The translations under genes and the position numbers were made by a program. The notes under the pieces are model-generated. The model had not been told where the DNA came from, searched no databases, and saw only the letters and a program-made list of their open reading frames with translations. Below, piece after piece: positions 1 through 8,705 of a DNA stretch of 39,026 nt. Source of the DNA: Natronospiraceae bacterium (lineage in GTDB: Bacteria; Pseudomonadota; Gammaproteobacteria; Natronospirales; Natronospiraceae); NCBI GenBank assembly GCA_007133205.1, contig SLND01000073.1:1-39026 (forward strand). The letters are read 5' to 3'. The first letter of the stretch is position 1. Each line of letters starts with the position of its first letter.

Positions 1-347
1 GCCCAGGCCACCACCGCGGGGAAGGCCGCCATGGCGGCAACCAGGCCGGCCATGAGCAGCAGGGCGAGCGGCAGGGGGACTTCGCCGTATTGATGCAGGC
101 TGATGTAGGTCCAGTAGGTCCCTGCACCGAACATGCCGACGCCATAGAGCCAGCCCAGGAACAGGGCTCGACGGGGTGAATGCCCGCGCCAGAGCAGGAA
201 GGCGCCCGCCAGTGACAGCACCGCCAGTGGCCACAGGTGAAAGGGAGCGAAGGCAGGAACCATGAGCACGCCAAGCAGGACCGCGGTGGCGGATTGCACG
301 CGCTCTTGCTGAAAAAAACGGGTGATGGCTGCAAGCGTTTCCTGCAC
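1..347 (-). CDS. lnt: Apolipoprotein N-acyltransferase, N-terminal part (runs off left edge)
   Basis: Minus-strand reading from a GTG at 347 gives VQETLAAITRFFQQERVQSATAVLLGVLMVPAFAPFHLWPLAVLSLAGAFLLWRGHSPRRALFLGWLYGVGMFGAGTYWTYISLHQYGE, typical Lnt N-terminus; directly downstream of corC as in many gammaproteobacteria. Confidence 0.85.
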   Translation of the reverse strand, partial: MQETLAAITRFFQQERVQSATAVLLGVLMVPAFAPFHLWPLAVLSLAGAFLLWRGHSPRRALFLGWLYGVGMFGAGTYWTYISLHQYGEVPLPLALLLMAGLVAAMAAFPAVVAW

Positions 348-444
348 GGGACTGTGTACCTGTGTTCGAGTGCGGCGCAAGGGCTTTGTTTCCAAGTGGG
401 CTGCGGTGCTTGACCCGCCTGCCGCATGGGCGGGCGCATTCCGC

Positions 445-1332
445 TCAGGCCTGATTGTCGCTGTCGTCGTCCGGAACCGCTTCGGGCAGGGTGACCTCCA
501 GCAGGCTGATGCGGCGGCTGTCGGCCCGCAGTACGCGGAAACGGAGTTCGTCCAGGCTGACTTCTTCCCCCTGGTCCGGCAGATGGCCGAGCGCGTGGGT
601 CACCAGACCGCCGATGGTATCGAACTCCTCGTCCTCCAGCCGGGTGCCGAGGGCTTCGTTGAAATCCTCCAGCGGGGTCAGTCCGCGTACATGATAGACC
701 GTCGGACTCTGGCGTATCAGGTCACCTTCATCATCCTCGGTGTCGGTTTCGTCATCGATATCACCGACGATCTGCTCGAGGACATCCTCGATGGTCACCA
801 GCCCGGAAACACCACCGTACTCGTCGACGACAATGGCCATGTGATTGCGGCTTTCCCGAAAATCGGAAAGCAGCACATTGAGGCGTTTCGACTCCGGGAT
901 GAAGGCGGGTGGGCGCAGATATTCGCGGACATTGAAACTGGCCGGCCGCCGTTCGGCGAAGTGACGCAGCAGATCCTTGGCAAGTACGATCCCGACCACC
1001 TCGTCGCGGCTTTCCCCGACCACCGGAAAGCGGCTGTGTCCGGATTCGATCGCCCGTTCCAGCACGCTGTCGATGTCATCATCGCGGCGGATCACCACCA
1101 TCTGTCCTCGCGGGACCATGATGTCGCGCACCTGCATTTCCGAGACCTGCAGGACGCCTTCCAGCATGGACTGGGCTTCAACGTCGAAGAGCTCGCGCTG
1201 CTGCGCATCGCGCAGCAGATCGACCAGTTCATCCCGGTCCCGCGGCTCCCCCGACAGGGCCTGGCCAATGCGGCCGAACAGCCCCTTGATGCCCTTGTCC
1301 TGTTCTTCGCCTTCGGTGTCTGAGCGGTTCAT
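445..1332 (-). CDS. corC: CBS-domain HlyC/CorC family protein (Mg/Co efflux)
   Basis: 295 aa ORF with VSEMQVRDIMVPRGQM, two CBS-like segments and a C-terminal CorC/HlyC transporter-associated domain; synteny with ybeY, phoH and lnt. Confidence 0.93.
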   Translation of the reverse strand: MNRSDTEGEEQDKGIKGLFGRIGQALSGEPRDRDELVDLLRDAQQRELFDVEAQSMLEGVLQVSEMQVRDIMVPRGQMVVIRRDDDIDSVLERAIESGHSRFPVVGESRDEVVGIVLAKDLLRHFAERRPASFNVREYLRPPAFIPESKRLNVLLSDFRESRNHMAIVVDEYGGVSGLVTIEDVLEQIVGDIDDETDTEDDEGDLIRQSPTVYHVRGLTPLEDFNEALGTRLEDEEFDTIGGLVTHALGHLPDQGEEVSLDELRFRVLRADSRRISLLEVTLPEAVPDDDSDNQA

Positions 1333-1841
1333 GAACTCCCTTCCGCGGTCCTGGTGTCGTCCCCGCCTTGCCAGAGATAAGGATCAGGATAGCCGAATTC
1401 GACCAGCAGGCGGCGTTCGATTCCTTCCATTTGCTCCGCTTCCCGAGGGCTCTGGTGGTCATGGCCGAGCAGATGCAGTACGCCGTGGACTGTCATGTGC
1501 GCCCAGTGGGCGCGCTCGGACTTGCCCTGTTGCGCCGCTTCGGTTCGCACCACCGGTGCGCAAATCACGATATCTCCCAGCGGCTGCCAGGGCAGCCCCG
1601 CCAGTGCCTCTCCGGGAAAGGACAGGACATTGGTTGCCCGGTCCCGTTTCCGCCATTGCCGGTTGAGCGTGCGTCCCTCTTCGGCGTCCACCACCCGAAT
1701 GACCATTTCTCCCGCAGGCGCCTGTGTCGCCCGCAGGGCCGCCTCGGCCCACCAGCGAAAAGTCGGTGCCGCGGGAACGCCGCGGCGGGGACAGGCGAAT
1801 TGCACATCGATCCAGTATTCGGGTCCGTCGTGCTCGCTCAT
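1329..1841 (-). CDS. ybeY: Endoribonuclease YbeY (rRNA maturation)
   Basis: 170 aa with the zinc motif HMTVHGVLHLLGHDHQ; ATGA overlap with corC. Confidence 0.95.
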   Translation of the reverse strand: MSEHDGPEYWIDVQFACPRRGVPAAPTFRWWAEAALRATQAPAGEMVIRVVDAEEGRTLNRQWRKRDRATNVLSFPGEALAGLPWQPLGDIVICAPVVRTEAAQQGKSERAHWAHMTVHGVLHLLGHDHQSPREAEQMEGIERRLLVEFGYPDPYLWQGGDDTRTAEGSS

Positions 1842-2851
1842 TGATCGGTGTGCCGTTCGTAGGCCGTGACGATTTCCTGCACCAGGGGGTGACGGACCAC
1901 ATCCCTTGCCGTGAAGAAGGTGAAATCAACCTTGTCCACGTCCTTGAGCACTTCAATGGCGTGTCGAAGGCCGGAGGTCTGGTTACGCGGGAGATCAATC
2001 TGCGTGACATCCCCGGTGACCACCGCGCGGGATCCGAAACCGATGCGGGTGAGGAACATCTTCATCTGTTCGACCGTGGTGTTCTGGGCCTCGTCGAGGA
2101 TGATGAAGGATTCGTTCAGGGTGCGCCCGCGCATGAAGGCGAGGGGGGCCACTTCAATGATATGGCGGTCGATCAGCCGCCCCACTCGTTCGAAGCCGAG
2201 CATTTCGTAAAGCGCGTCATACATCGGGCGCAGGTAGGGATCGACCTTCTGTGCCATGTCGCCGGGCAGAAAACCGAGGCGCTCGCCGGCTTCGACCGCC
2301 GGTCGCACGAGAATCAGGCGCCGGACCTGATCCCGTTCCAGTGCGTCCACCGCACTGGCTACCGCGAGATAGGTCTTGCCGGTGCCCGCCGGGCCGATGC
2401 CGAAACACAGGTCCCGTTCCTGCATTGCCGCGAGGTAACGGCGCTGGGCCGGTCCGCGTCCCTCGACGGGCCCGCGGCGGGTATGCACGGTCACATTGGT
2501 AGCGACATCCTCGCGATCATTGACCAGGGCATCCAGATCGGAATCCTGGAGGCGCACATGAATGCTCTCGGGACTGAGTTCCTGGTCCCGGGTGCTGTCA
2601 TAGAGTGACTTGAGCAGTTCGCCGGTCGCGGTCACCGGGCCCTCATCGCCGATCACGCGAAAATGATTGCCGCGATTACTGATTTCCACGCCCAGGCGGC
2701 GTTCCAGCTGGCGCAGATGCTCGTCGAACTGACCGCACAGGTTGGCGAGACGCCGGTTGTCCACCGGCTCGAGGGTGATATCAAGAGAGCTGGGATTGGG
2801 AGTCAATTCCTGGCTGTTGCCTCTTTCCGCGTGTCCAGAACCGGCTTCCAT
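1838..2851 (-). CDS. ybeZ: PhoH family ATPase (YbeZ)
   Basis: 337 aa; Walker A GPAGTGKTYLA and ILDEAQNTT motif; ATGA overlap with ybeY. Confidence 0.95.
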   Translation of the reverse strand: MEAGSGHAERGNSQELTPNPSSLDITLEPVDNRRLANLCGQFDEHLRQLERRLGVEISNRGNHFRVIGDEGPVTATGELLKSLYDSTRDQELSPESIHVRLQDSDLDALVNDREDVATNVTVHTRRGPVEGRGPAQRRYLAAMQERDLCFGIGPAGTGKTYLAVASAVDALERDQVRRLILVRPAVEAGERLGFLPGDMAQKVDPYLRPMYDALYEMLGFERVGRLIDRHIIEVAPLAFMRGRTLNESFIILDEAQNTTVEQMKMFLTRIGFGSRAVVTGDVTQIDLPRNQTSGLRHAIEVLKDVDKVDFTFFTARDVVRHPLVQEIVTAYERHTDQ

Positions 2852-2890
2852 TATACCAGTGCCGGCCTGCAGTAGCTGTCCATGACTCGC

Positions 2891-4222
2891 TCAGGAGGCC
2901 TGTCTTGCAAGCCAGTTGCTCATCTCGTCAATGGCCTCGAGCGTGGGTCCGCAATACTGGCGCAGGAAGGCTTCGTCCGGGGTGGTGCCGGACGGCAGGG
3001 TGCGCGCGGCCGCAAGCGCGGCGCTGCCATCGAAATTCACGTAGGCGAGTCGGCAGGTGAGTTCTTCCGGCGGGCGCCCGAAGGCTTCCCCCGGCAGTAC
3101 CGCCACGCCCGCCTCGTCCAGCAACTTCCGGCACAGTGCCTGGCTGTCCCGGATGCCCCGGGCGGCCAGGCGGTCCTTGTGGGCGTGAAAGTCGGGGAAC
3201 AGGTAAAAGCCGCCGCTGGGCGTGGTGACCGCCAGGCCCGCGGCGACCAGTTGCCGGTGGATGTGCTGGCCCAGGGCGCGGAGGACCGCGCGCGAACCCG
3301 CCAGGTAGGCCTCGATTTCCGGCCCGCCCTCGAAGGCCGGGATGGCGGCAAACTGGATCGGCGCACTGGTGGAGGTATAGGTTTCGCTGGCCACCACCGC
3401 CATCGCGTCGCGCAGCCAGCCGAGGCTTGGCGGGAAGGCGAAGGTGCCCAGGCGCCAGCCGCCGGCGCCCGCCCATTTCGACAGCCCGGCACTGATAATG
3501 GTCCCTTCCGGGTAATAGCGGGCAATGGAGGTGTGTTCGCCGCTGTGATGGAGCTCGCCGTAGATTTCGTCGGAGAGCAGTACCACCCGGTACTTGCGGG
3601 CGACGTAGGCCAGCTCCCGCAACTCCTCGTCGGTATAGCTGTCCCCGGTGGGGTTGGAGGGGTAATTGAGAATGATGATGCGCGGCCGGGTCGGATCGTC
3701 GGAGCAGATCCGATCCAGTTCCTCCGGGGTGAGGCGCCAGTCGTTCTCCGCCCGGGTGGGAACCCAGCTGATGTTGCGCCCGATGATATGGGCCTGGGGG
3801 GCATAGCTGACCCAGCTCGGGGTCGGAATCACCAGGTCGCCGTAGTAGGTCAGCTGGACGATGAACATCAGCTCCTTGGAGCCGGGACCGATCAGGATAT
3901 CACTGGGGCGGCAATCGATGCCTTCGGCGCGGGAATGATAGTCGGCCACCGCCTTGCGCAGTTCCGGCAGACCCTTCACGGGGAGATAGTCCTTTTCGTG
4001 GGCATGTTCCCGCAGTGCCGCGACCACCGGCTCCGGAACCGGGAAGGGTGATTGCCCCAGGCCCAGACGATAGATGCGGCGTCCCTCGCGGGTCAGCTTG
4101 CCGCTTTCCTCGTTGATCGCCAGGGTGGCCGACTCATCGAGACTGCGGACGTTGAGGTTGAGGTTGATATCCAGCGAACGATGTTCGGATTCCCTGGCCC
4201 TGGATTTGCCTGAGTTGTTCAT
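2891..4222 (-). CDS. Pyridoxal-phosphate-dependent class I/II aminotransferase
   Basis: 443 aa; ILNYPSNPTG motif, SDEIYGEL, and PLP-lysine context SAGLSKWAGAGGWRLG. Confidence 0.9.
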   Translation of the reverse strand: MNNSGKSRARESEHRSLDINLNLNVRSLDESATLAINEESGKLTREGRRIYRLGLGQSPFPVPEPVVAALREHAHEKDYLPVKGLPELRKAVADYHSRAEGIDCRPSDILIGPGSKELMFIVQLTYYGDLVIPTPSWVSYAPQAHIIGRNISWVPTRAENDWRLTPEELDRICSDDPTRPRIIILNYPSNPTGDSYTDEELRELAYVARKYRVVLLSDEIYGELHHSGEHTSIARYYPEGTIISAGLSKWAGAGGWRLGTFAFPPSLGWLRDAMAVVASETYTSTSAPIQFAAIPAFEGGPEIEAYLAGSRAVLRALGQHIHRQLVAAGLAVTTPSGGFYLFPDFHAHKDRLAARGIRDSQALCRKLLDEAGVAVLPGEAFGRPPEELTCRLAYVNFDGSAALAAARTLPSGTTPDEAFLRQYCGPTLEAIDEMSNWLARQAS

Positions 4223-4425
4223 GCGGGTTCCGTGGGGTTGCCGGACATGGAGGCAGCAGTCCCGTCTGCCCTCGGGTGTTCGCTCCCATTATCAGGTAAA
4301 AGCGGGGTAATGAGGCAAGCTTTTGGTCCGGCGGCGAAGCCCCGGGTCACTGCTGCCCTCAGAGATTGATCGGGCGAGCTCTGGGGGTATGATGGGGCGG
4401 ACAATTCACTCCAGCGGGGTATGAC

Positions 4426-5019
4426 ATGAAGCGACTTATCCTGACAGCGGGCCTGCTCCTCTTCGGCTTCAGTGGCGTGGCCATTGCCGTGGACGAGGCG
4501 GAGGAAGAACGTGAGCATGACGGGGTCTTGCTGCCCCGGCACGTCGAAGTGGGCGGAACGGAACTGGGTCTCAACGGTGCCGGTACCCGCCGCGCCTTTT
4601 TCCGGAACTTCTATGTCGGGGCGCTTTATCTCCCCGAGCCGATGAACGATGCCGGGCAGATCATGGGCATTCATCCGCCCCACCGGATTGCCCTGCATTT
4701 CATTCGCGATGTGAGCGAGAGCCGGATGCGCGATGCCATTCAGGACGGGTTCGAGGACAATACCGATGCCGAGGAACTTGAGGAACTGGAAGACAAGATC
4801 GCCCAGTTCCGGGAGCTGATTTCGGCACCGCGGGAAAGGGATCGCTTCTACTTCGACTATGATCCCGAGCGCGGCACCATCGTGTCGATCAACGACGAGG
4901 AACAGGGCGTGATCGAAGGCGCCAGCTTCAACCTCGCGGTGATGCGCATCTTCATCGGTGAGAACCCTGCCGATGATGACCTGCGTGACGGCATGCTTGG
5001 TCTGACAGACATGGAGTGA
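4426..5019 (+). CDS. Exported chalcone isomerase-like family protein
   Basis: 197 aa; N-terminal signal peptide; LGLNGAGTRRAFFRNFYVGALYLPEP resembles the chalcone-isomerase-like domain. Confidence 0.75.
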   Translation: MKRLILTAGLLLFGFSGVAIAVDEAEEEREHDGVLLPRHVEVGGTELGLNGAGTRRAFFRNFYVGALYLPEPMNDAGQIMGIHPPHRIALHFIRDVSESRMRDAIQDGFEDNTDAEELEELEDKIAQFRELISAPRERDRFYFDYDPERGTIVSINDEEQGVIEGASFNLAVMRIFIGENPADDDLRDGMLGLTDME

Positions 5020-5028
5020 GTGGCCGAC

Positions 5029-5061
5029 GCGTCGCGCGTGGCCCGGGGCCACGTGCGACGC
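5029..5061. other. Strong hairpin between convergent genes (possible terminator without U-tract)
   Basis: gcgtcgcgcgtggcc-cgg-ggccacgtgcgacgc: 15-bp stem with one G-U/mismatch and 3-nt loop, located between the CHI-like stop (5019) and the cysQ stop (5063). Confidence 0.7.
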
Positions 5062-5062
5062 T

Positions 5063-5854
5063 TCAGGTCAGGTAATCGAGCCAGGCCCGATCCGGGTCGG
5101 CATAGGCAAGGAAATGCGGATTCAACAGGCTCTCGCGCTGGTTGTAGCGCAGGGCTTCACCGGCCAGGTTCACCACCCGGCCGCCGGCCGCTTCCAGTAC
5201 CCCCTGGGCGGCAGCCGTATCCCACTCCGAAGTGGGCCCCAGGCGGGGATACAGGTCGGCATTGCCTTCGGCCACCAGGCAGAACTTGAGTGAGCTGCCC
5301 GCGCTTATCCGGTCACACTCCCCAAGGCGTTCGAGCAGGCGAACCACTTCCTCGCTCGGGTGTGAGCGACTGACCAGCACCCGCGGCGGATCGGCCGCCG
5401 GAATGCGGGCACGAATCGGCTCGGGTTCCCCCTGGCCTTCCTGACGAAAGGCCCCCACCCCCTCACAGCCCAGCCAGGTCCGCTCCAGGGCCGGGGCATG
5501 CACCACGCCCACCACCGGAGCGCCCTGGCTGATCAGTGCAATGTTGACGGTGAATTCGCCGTTACGCTTGATGAATTCGCGGGTGCCGTCCAGCGGGTCC
5601 ACCAGCCAGTAGCTGTCCCAGCGTCGACGCTCTTCCCAGGGCATGTCCGCCGACTCTTCCGAAAGTATGGGCAGGTCCGGTGTGAGCTCGGCGAGTCGCC
5701 TGGTGATGCAGCGGTGGGCTGCCATGTCGGCCTCGGTCAGGGGGCTCTGGTCCTGCTTGTGTTCGACCTCGAAATTGGTCGCATAGACCGACAGGATGGC
5801 CGCCCCGGCTTCCCGGGCGATCCGGGCGACGGGCTCGAGAAAACGATCGTCCAT
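5063..5854 (-). CDS. cysQ: 3'(2'),5'-bisphosphate nucleotidase
   Basis: 263 aa; inositol-monophosphatase family motifs ILSEES, WLVDPLDGTREFIKRNGEFTVNIALI and WDTAAAQGVLEAAGG. Confidence 0.93.
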   Translation of the reverse strand: MDDRFLEPVARIAREAGAAILSVYATNFEVEHKQDQSPLTEADMAAHRCITRRLAELTPDLPILSEESADMPWEERRRWDSYWLVDPLDGTREFIKRNGEFTVNIALISQGAPVVGVVHAPALERTWLGCEGVGAFRQEGQGEPEPIRARIPAADPPRVLVSRSHPSEEVVRLLERLGECDRISAGSSLKFCLVAEGNADLYPRLGPTSEWDTAAAQGVLEAAGGRVVNLAGEALRYNQRESLLNPHFLAYADPDRAWLDYLT

Positions 5855-5902
5855 TGCTTGCTTGTCCTTGAGGTTCAGCGTTTCAGGGTCAGTTGGGGGG
5901 TC

Positions 5903-6289
5903 TCAGTCTGATGACGGGCCTGCTGTTTCCCGTTCTGGCCCGCGGTAGATGCAGCCACTGGTGCAGGTTTCCGCCACCGCCACCGCGCACAGGCCCGGCA
6001 GTTCGGGTTCGAGCCGGTTCCAGATCCAGATTGCGAGATTCTCGCTGGTGGGGTTTTCAAGGCCCTCGATCTCATTGAGGTAATTGTGGTCGAGCCGGCG
6101 GTGCAGCGGTTCGAAAGCTGCCTTTACATCCGCGAAGTCCATCACCCAGCCGCTTTCGGTGCCGAGCGGTCCGCGCACATGCACGTCGACACGAAAGGAG
6201 TGGCCATGGAGCCGGGCACACTTGTGTCCGGCGTGAACATTCGGCAGCCGATGGGCTGCCTCCAGCCAGAATGTCTTGTAGATTTCCAT
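5903..6289 (-). CDS. queD: 6-carboxy-5,6,7,8-tetrahydropterin synthase
   Basis: 128 aa; [32 protein letters not shown] and [10 protein letters not shown]...LDHNYLNE. Confidence 0.93.
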   Translation of the reverse strand: MEIYKTFWLEAAHRLPNVHAGHKCARLHGHSFRVDVHVRGPLGTESGWVMDFADVKAAFEPLHRRLDHNYLNEIEGLENPTSENLAIWIWNRLEPELPGLCAVAVAETCTSGCIYRGPERETAGPSSD

Positions 6290-6440
6290 AGCCCTGCCTG
6301 CCTCGGTTCGCGGCCCGAATTATACCTGTTGTCCCATGTTGGGGGGCGCTTCTGCCATCTTTCCGCCAGGGGTGTACACTCATTGCGATTGGCTGACACG
6401 GCGGATTGCGGCAGCCTGTTGCAGTCCGCACGAGGGCATC

Positions 6441-7304
6441 TTGGACATCGACCTGCATACCCATACCACGGCATCGGACGGCAGTCTGTCACCGACGGAG
6501 CTGGTACGCCTGGCCCACGAGGCCGGCGTGCGTCGCCTTGCCGTGACCGACCACGATACCGTTGCCGGGCTGGAGGCGGCGCGGGCCACCGCGGCCGAAG
6601 TGGGGATCGACCTGGTGGACGGGGTCGAGATTTCGTGCTCCTGGGAGCGCCGGGAAATCCATGTCCTCGGCCTGTGGATCCGGCCCCGGGATTCGGCCCT
6701 GCGCGCCGCCCTGGAAGGGCAGCACGCGCGCCGTGAGGCGCGTGCGGAACGGATTGCCCGGCGGCTTGCGGGCAAGGGCATGCCCGGAGCGCTGGAAGGT
6801 GCGCGCGATCAGGCGGCGGGCGCGCCGGTGACCCGGCCTCATTTTGCCCGCTGGCTGGTGGCCCGGGGGCATGCCCCGGATGTGCCCACCGCCTTTCGCC
6901 GCTGGCTGGGCAATGGCAAGGCGGCCAGCGTTTCGGTGGCCTGGCCGGCAATGGCCGAAGTGATTGACTGGATTCGCCTCGCCGGCGGGGTCGCGGTGCT
7001 TGCGCATCCGTTAAAATACCGCTGTACCGCCACGCGGCTGCGCCGACTGGTGACGGATTTCCGCGCCGCCGGAGGCACCGGCCTGGAATTCCCGGCCTCC
7101 GGGGCTGATCCGGGGCAGGTCGCGACCTGTGTCCGCCTGGCCCACGAGACTGGACTGGCTGCCTCGGCGGGGTCCGATTTTCACGGTCCACGCCCGTGGC
7201 AACGGACCCCGGGCGGCGTGCCGCATCCGCCGACCGCAGTGACTCCCATCTGGTCGCTGCCGGCAGGAGACAGTGCGATTGCAGCTGAATCGCGACGCGA
7301 CTGA
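6441..7304 (+). CDS. PHP-domain phosphoesterase, RNase AM (YciV/TrpH) like
   Basis: IDLHTHTTASDGSLSPTELVRLA...LAVTDHDTVAGL plus SDFHGP; likely TTG start at 6441, while the ORF track extends to 6336. Confidence 0.85.
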   Translation: MDIDLHTHTTASDGSLSPTELVRLAHEAGVRRLAVTDHDTVAGLEAARATAAEVGIDLVDGVEISCSWERREIHVLGLWIRPRDSALRAALEGQHARREARAERIARRLAGKGMPGALEGARDQAAGAPVTRPHFARWLVARGHAPDVPTAFRRWLGNGKAASVSVAWPAMAEVIDWIRLAGGVAVLAHPLKYRCTATRLRRLVTDFRAAGGTGLEFPASGADPGQVATCVRLAHETGLAASAGSDFHGPRPWQRTPGGVPHPPTAVTPIWSLPAGDSAIAAESRRD

Positions 7305-7318
7305 CAGAGGAAGGGATC

Positions 7319-7528
7319 TTGGTGGATATCGCCGAGCAGGAACGGATCAAGGCGCAGATCGAGGAACTGGCCGTCGAGCACCGCGATCTGGACGATGCAA
7401 TCAAGGCGCTGGAGGAAAGCCCCTCGGCGGATCATCTCAAGCTGCGCCGGCTCAAGAAGCGCAAGCTGTACCTGCGTGATGCCCTGTCCCGTCTGCGCAG
7501 TCAGCTCATTCCCGACCTCGACGCCTGA
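7319..7528 (+). CDS. YdcH/DUF465 family protein
   Basis: 69 aa coiled-coil-like DUF465 sequence IEELAVEHRDLDDAIKALEESPSADHLKLRRLKKRKLYLRDALSRL. Confidence 0.85.
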   Translation: MVDIAEQERIKAQIEELAVEHRDLDDAIKALEESPSADHLKLRRLKKRKLYLRDALSRLRSQLIPDLDA

Positions 7529-7556
7529 TATTGCCGTGACCCCCACCAGCGCCGGC

Positions 7557-7585
7557 TTGCGGGCCGGGCGTCGTTCTGGTATAAA
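7557..7585 (+). promoter_or_regulatory. Candidate sigma70 promoter for rpmBG
   Basis: TTGCGG - 17 nt - TATAAA upstream of rpmB. Confidence 0.5.
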
Positions 7586-7631
7586 GTGCGGCTTTCCCGC
7601 GCCGGGAGTCGGCCTTGGCGCCCCCCGATTC

Positions 7632-7676
7632 AGGCGGGATTGGCCCAGGCGGGATTACCCCAAGTGGGCTTACCCA
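7632..7676 (+). repeat. Three imperfect 15-bp tandem repeats in rpmB leader
   Basis: aggcgggattggccc / aggcgggattacccc / aagtgggcttaccca (13/15 between units 1 and 2, 11/15 between units 2 and 3). Confidence 0.7.
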
Positions 7677-7706
7677 GGAACCCTATGACGAGGCGAGGGC
7701 CCGATC

Positions 7707-7943
7707 ATGTCCAGAATCTGCCAGGTCACCGGCAAGCGTCCGGCCACCGGAAACACGGTGTCCCACGCCAACAACAAGCGTAAGCGCCGGTTCCTGCCGA
7801 ACCTCCATTCGCACCGTTTCTGGCTGGAAAGCGAGAAGCGTTTCGTGCGCCTGCGCGTGTCCACCAAGGGTCTGCGCATCATCGACAAGCACGGTATCGA
7901 CAAGGTCGTCGCCGATCTGCGTGCCCGTGGCGAGAAAGTCTGA
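7707..7943 (+). CDS. rpmB: 50S ribosomal protein L28
   Basis: 78 aa [39 protein letters not shown]. Confidence 0.98.
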   Translation: MSRICQVTGKRPATGNTVSHANNKRKRRFLPNLHSHRFWLESEKRFVRLRVSTKGLRIIDKHGIDKVVADLRARGEKV

Positions 7944-7954
7944 GGAGGTCCGAC

Positions 7955-8110
7955 ATGCGCGAAAAGATCAAACTCGTGTCCAGTGCCGATACCGGTCACT
8001 ACTACACCACCTACAAGAACAAGCGGAATACGCCGAACAAGCTGGAGTTCAAGAAGTATGATCCGGTGGTGAGAAAGCACGTGATGTACAAGGAAGCCAA
8101 GCTGAAGTGA
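7955..8110 (+). CDS. rpmG: 50S ribosomal protein L33
   Basis: 51 aa [60 protein letters not shown]; below the ORF-track length cutoff. Confidence 0.97.
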   Translation: MREKIKLVSSADTGHYYTTYKNKRNTPNKLEFKKYDPVVRKHVMYKEAKLK

Positions 8111-8129
8111 CAGCGGGCCTTGTGGACTC

Positions 8130-8160
8130 AAAAAACGCGGCCAATGGCCGCGTTTTTTTT
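8130..8160 (+). terminator. Rho-independent terminator after rpmG
   Basis: aaaaaacgcggccaatggccgcgtttttttt: perfect GC stem followed by an 8-T run. Confidence 0.95.
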
Positions 8161-8171
8161 AGGATTCGGGC

Positions 8172-8705
8172 CTAGTGCGCCACCCGTCGCCAGTTCGGCA
8201 AACCCTCCACCCGGTCGCCCGGGCCCAAATCATGGGCCTCAAACCAGCCGGCATTCATCTCCAGGGCATAGGGCACCGGGGCCGGCGCCACCGTGGCATC
8301 TTCATCCAGTGGGCTCATCGACTCCACGGCGATGATGAAGCCGCTGCCGTCGATGAAGGCGATATCCAGCGGGATCAGGGTGTTCTGCATCCAGAACGAC
8401 AGTCGATGGGGGCGGGGATAGACGAACAGCATGCCCTGGTCCATTGGCAAGACATGGCGAAACATCAGGCCCCGGCCACGGCTTTCAACAGTGTCGGCCA
8501 CCTCTACCCGGATGGCGTGCTCGCCAATCGTCAGGGGCAGCAGCTCCGTTTCCTGTGCCCGCTTTCCTTCACTGACCCCGCTTTCGTCAGCATTCGGGGC
8601 GCCACAGCCGGATCCGAGGAGCAGAATTAGCAGACAAGGAAAGGCCCGGCCCCATACCCGGGGCCGGGCCTGATGCGAGGACCTGCTATCAGGAGTCTTC
8701 GTCAT
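8172..8705 (-). CDS. DUF192 family lipoprotein
   Basis: 177 aa from MTKTPDS; lipobox LLGSGC; VESRGRGLMFRHVLPMDQGMLFVYPRPHRLSFWMQNTLIPLDIAFID is the DUF192 signature. The longer ORF start at 9002 lies over the upstream gene and is not supported. Confidence 0.9.
   Translation of the reverse strand: MTKTPDSRSSHQARPRVWGRAFPCLLILLLGSGCGAPNADESGVSEGKRAQETELLPLTIGEHAIRVEVADTVESRGRGLMFRHVLPMDQGMLFVYPRPHRLSFWMQNTLIPLDIAFIDGSGFIIAVESMSPLDEDATVAPAPVPYALEMNAGWFEAHDLGPGDRVEGLPNWRRVAH

Noticed and set aside
322-1323. 333 aa plus-strand ORF
   Set aside because: Antisense to corC, which has unmistakable motifs.
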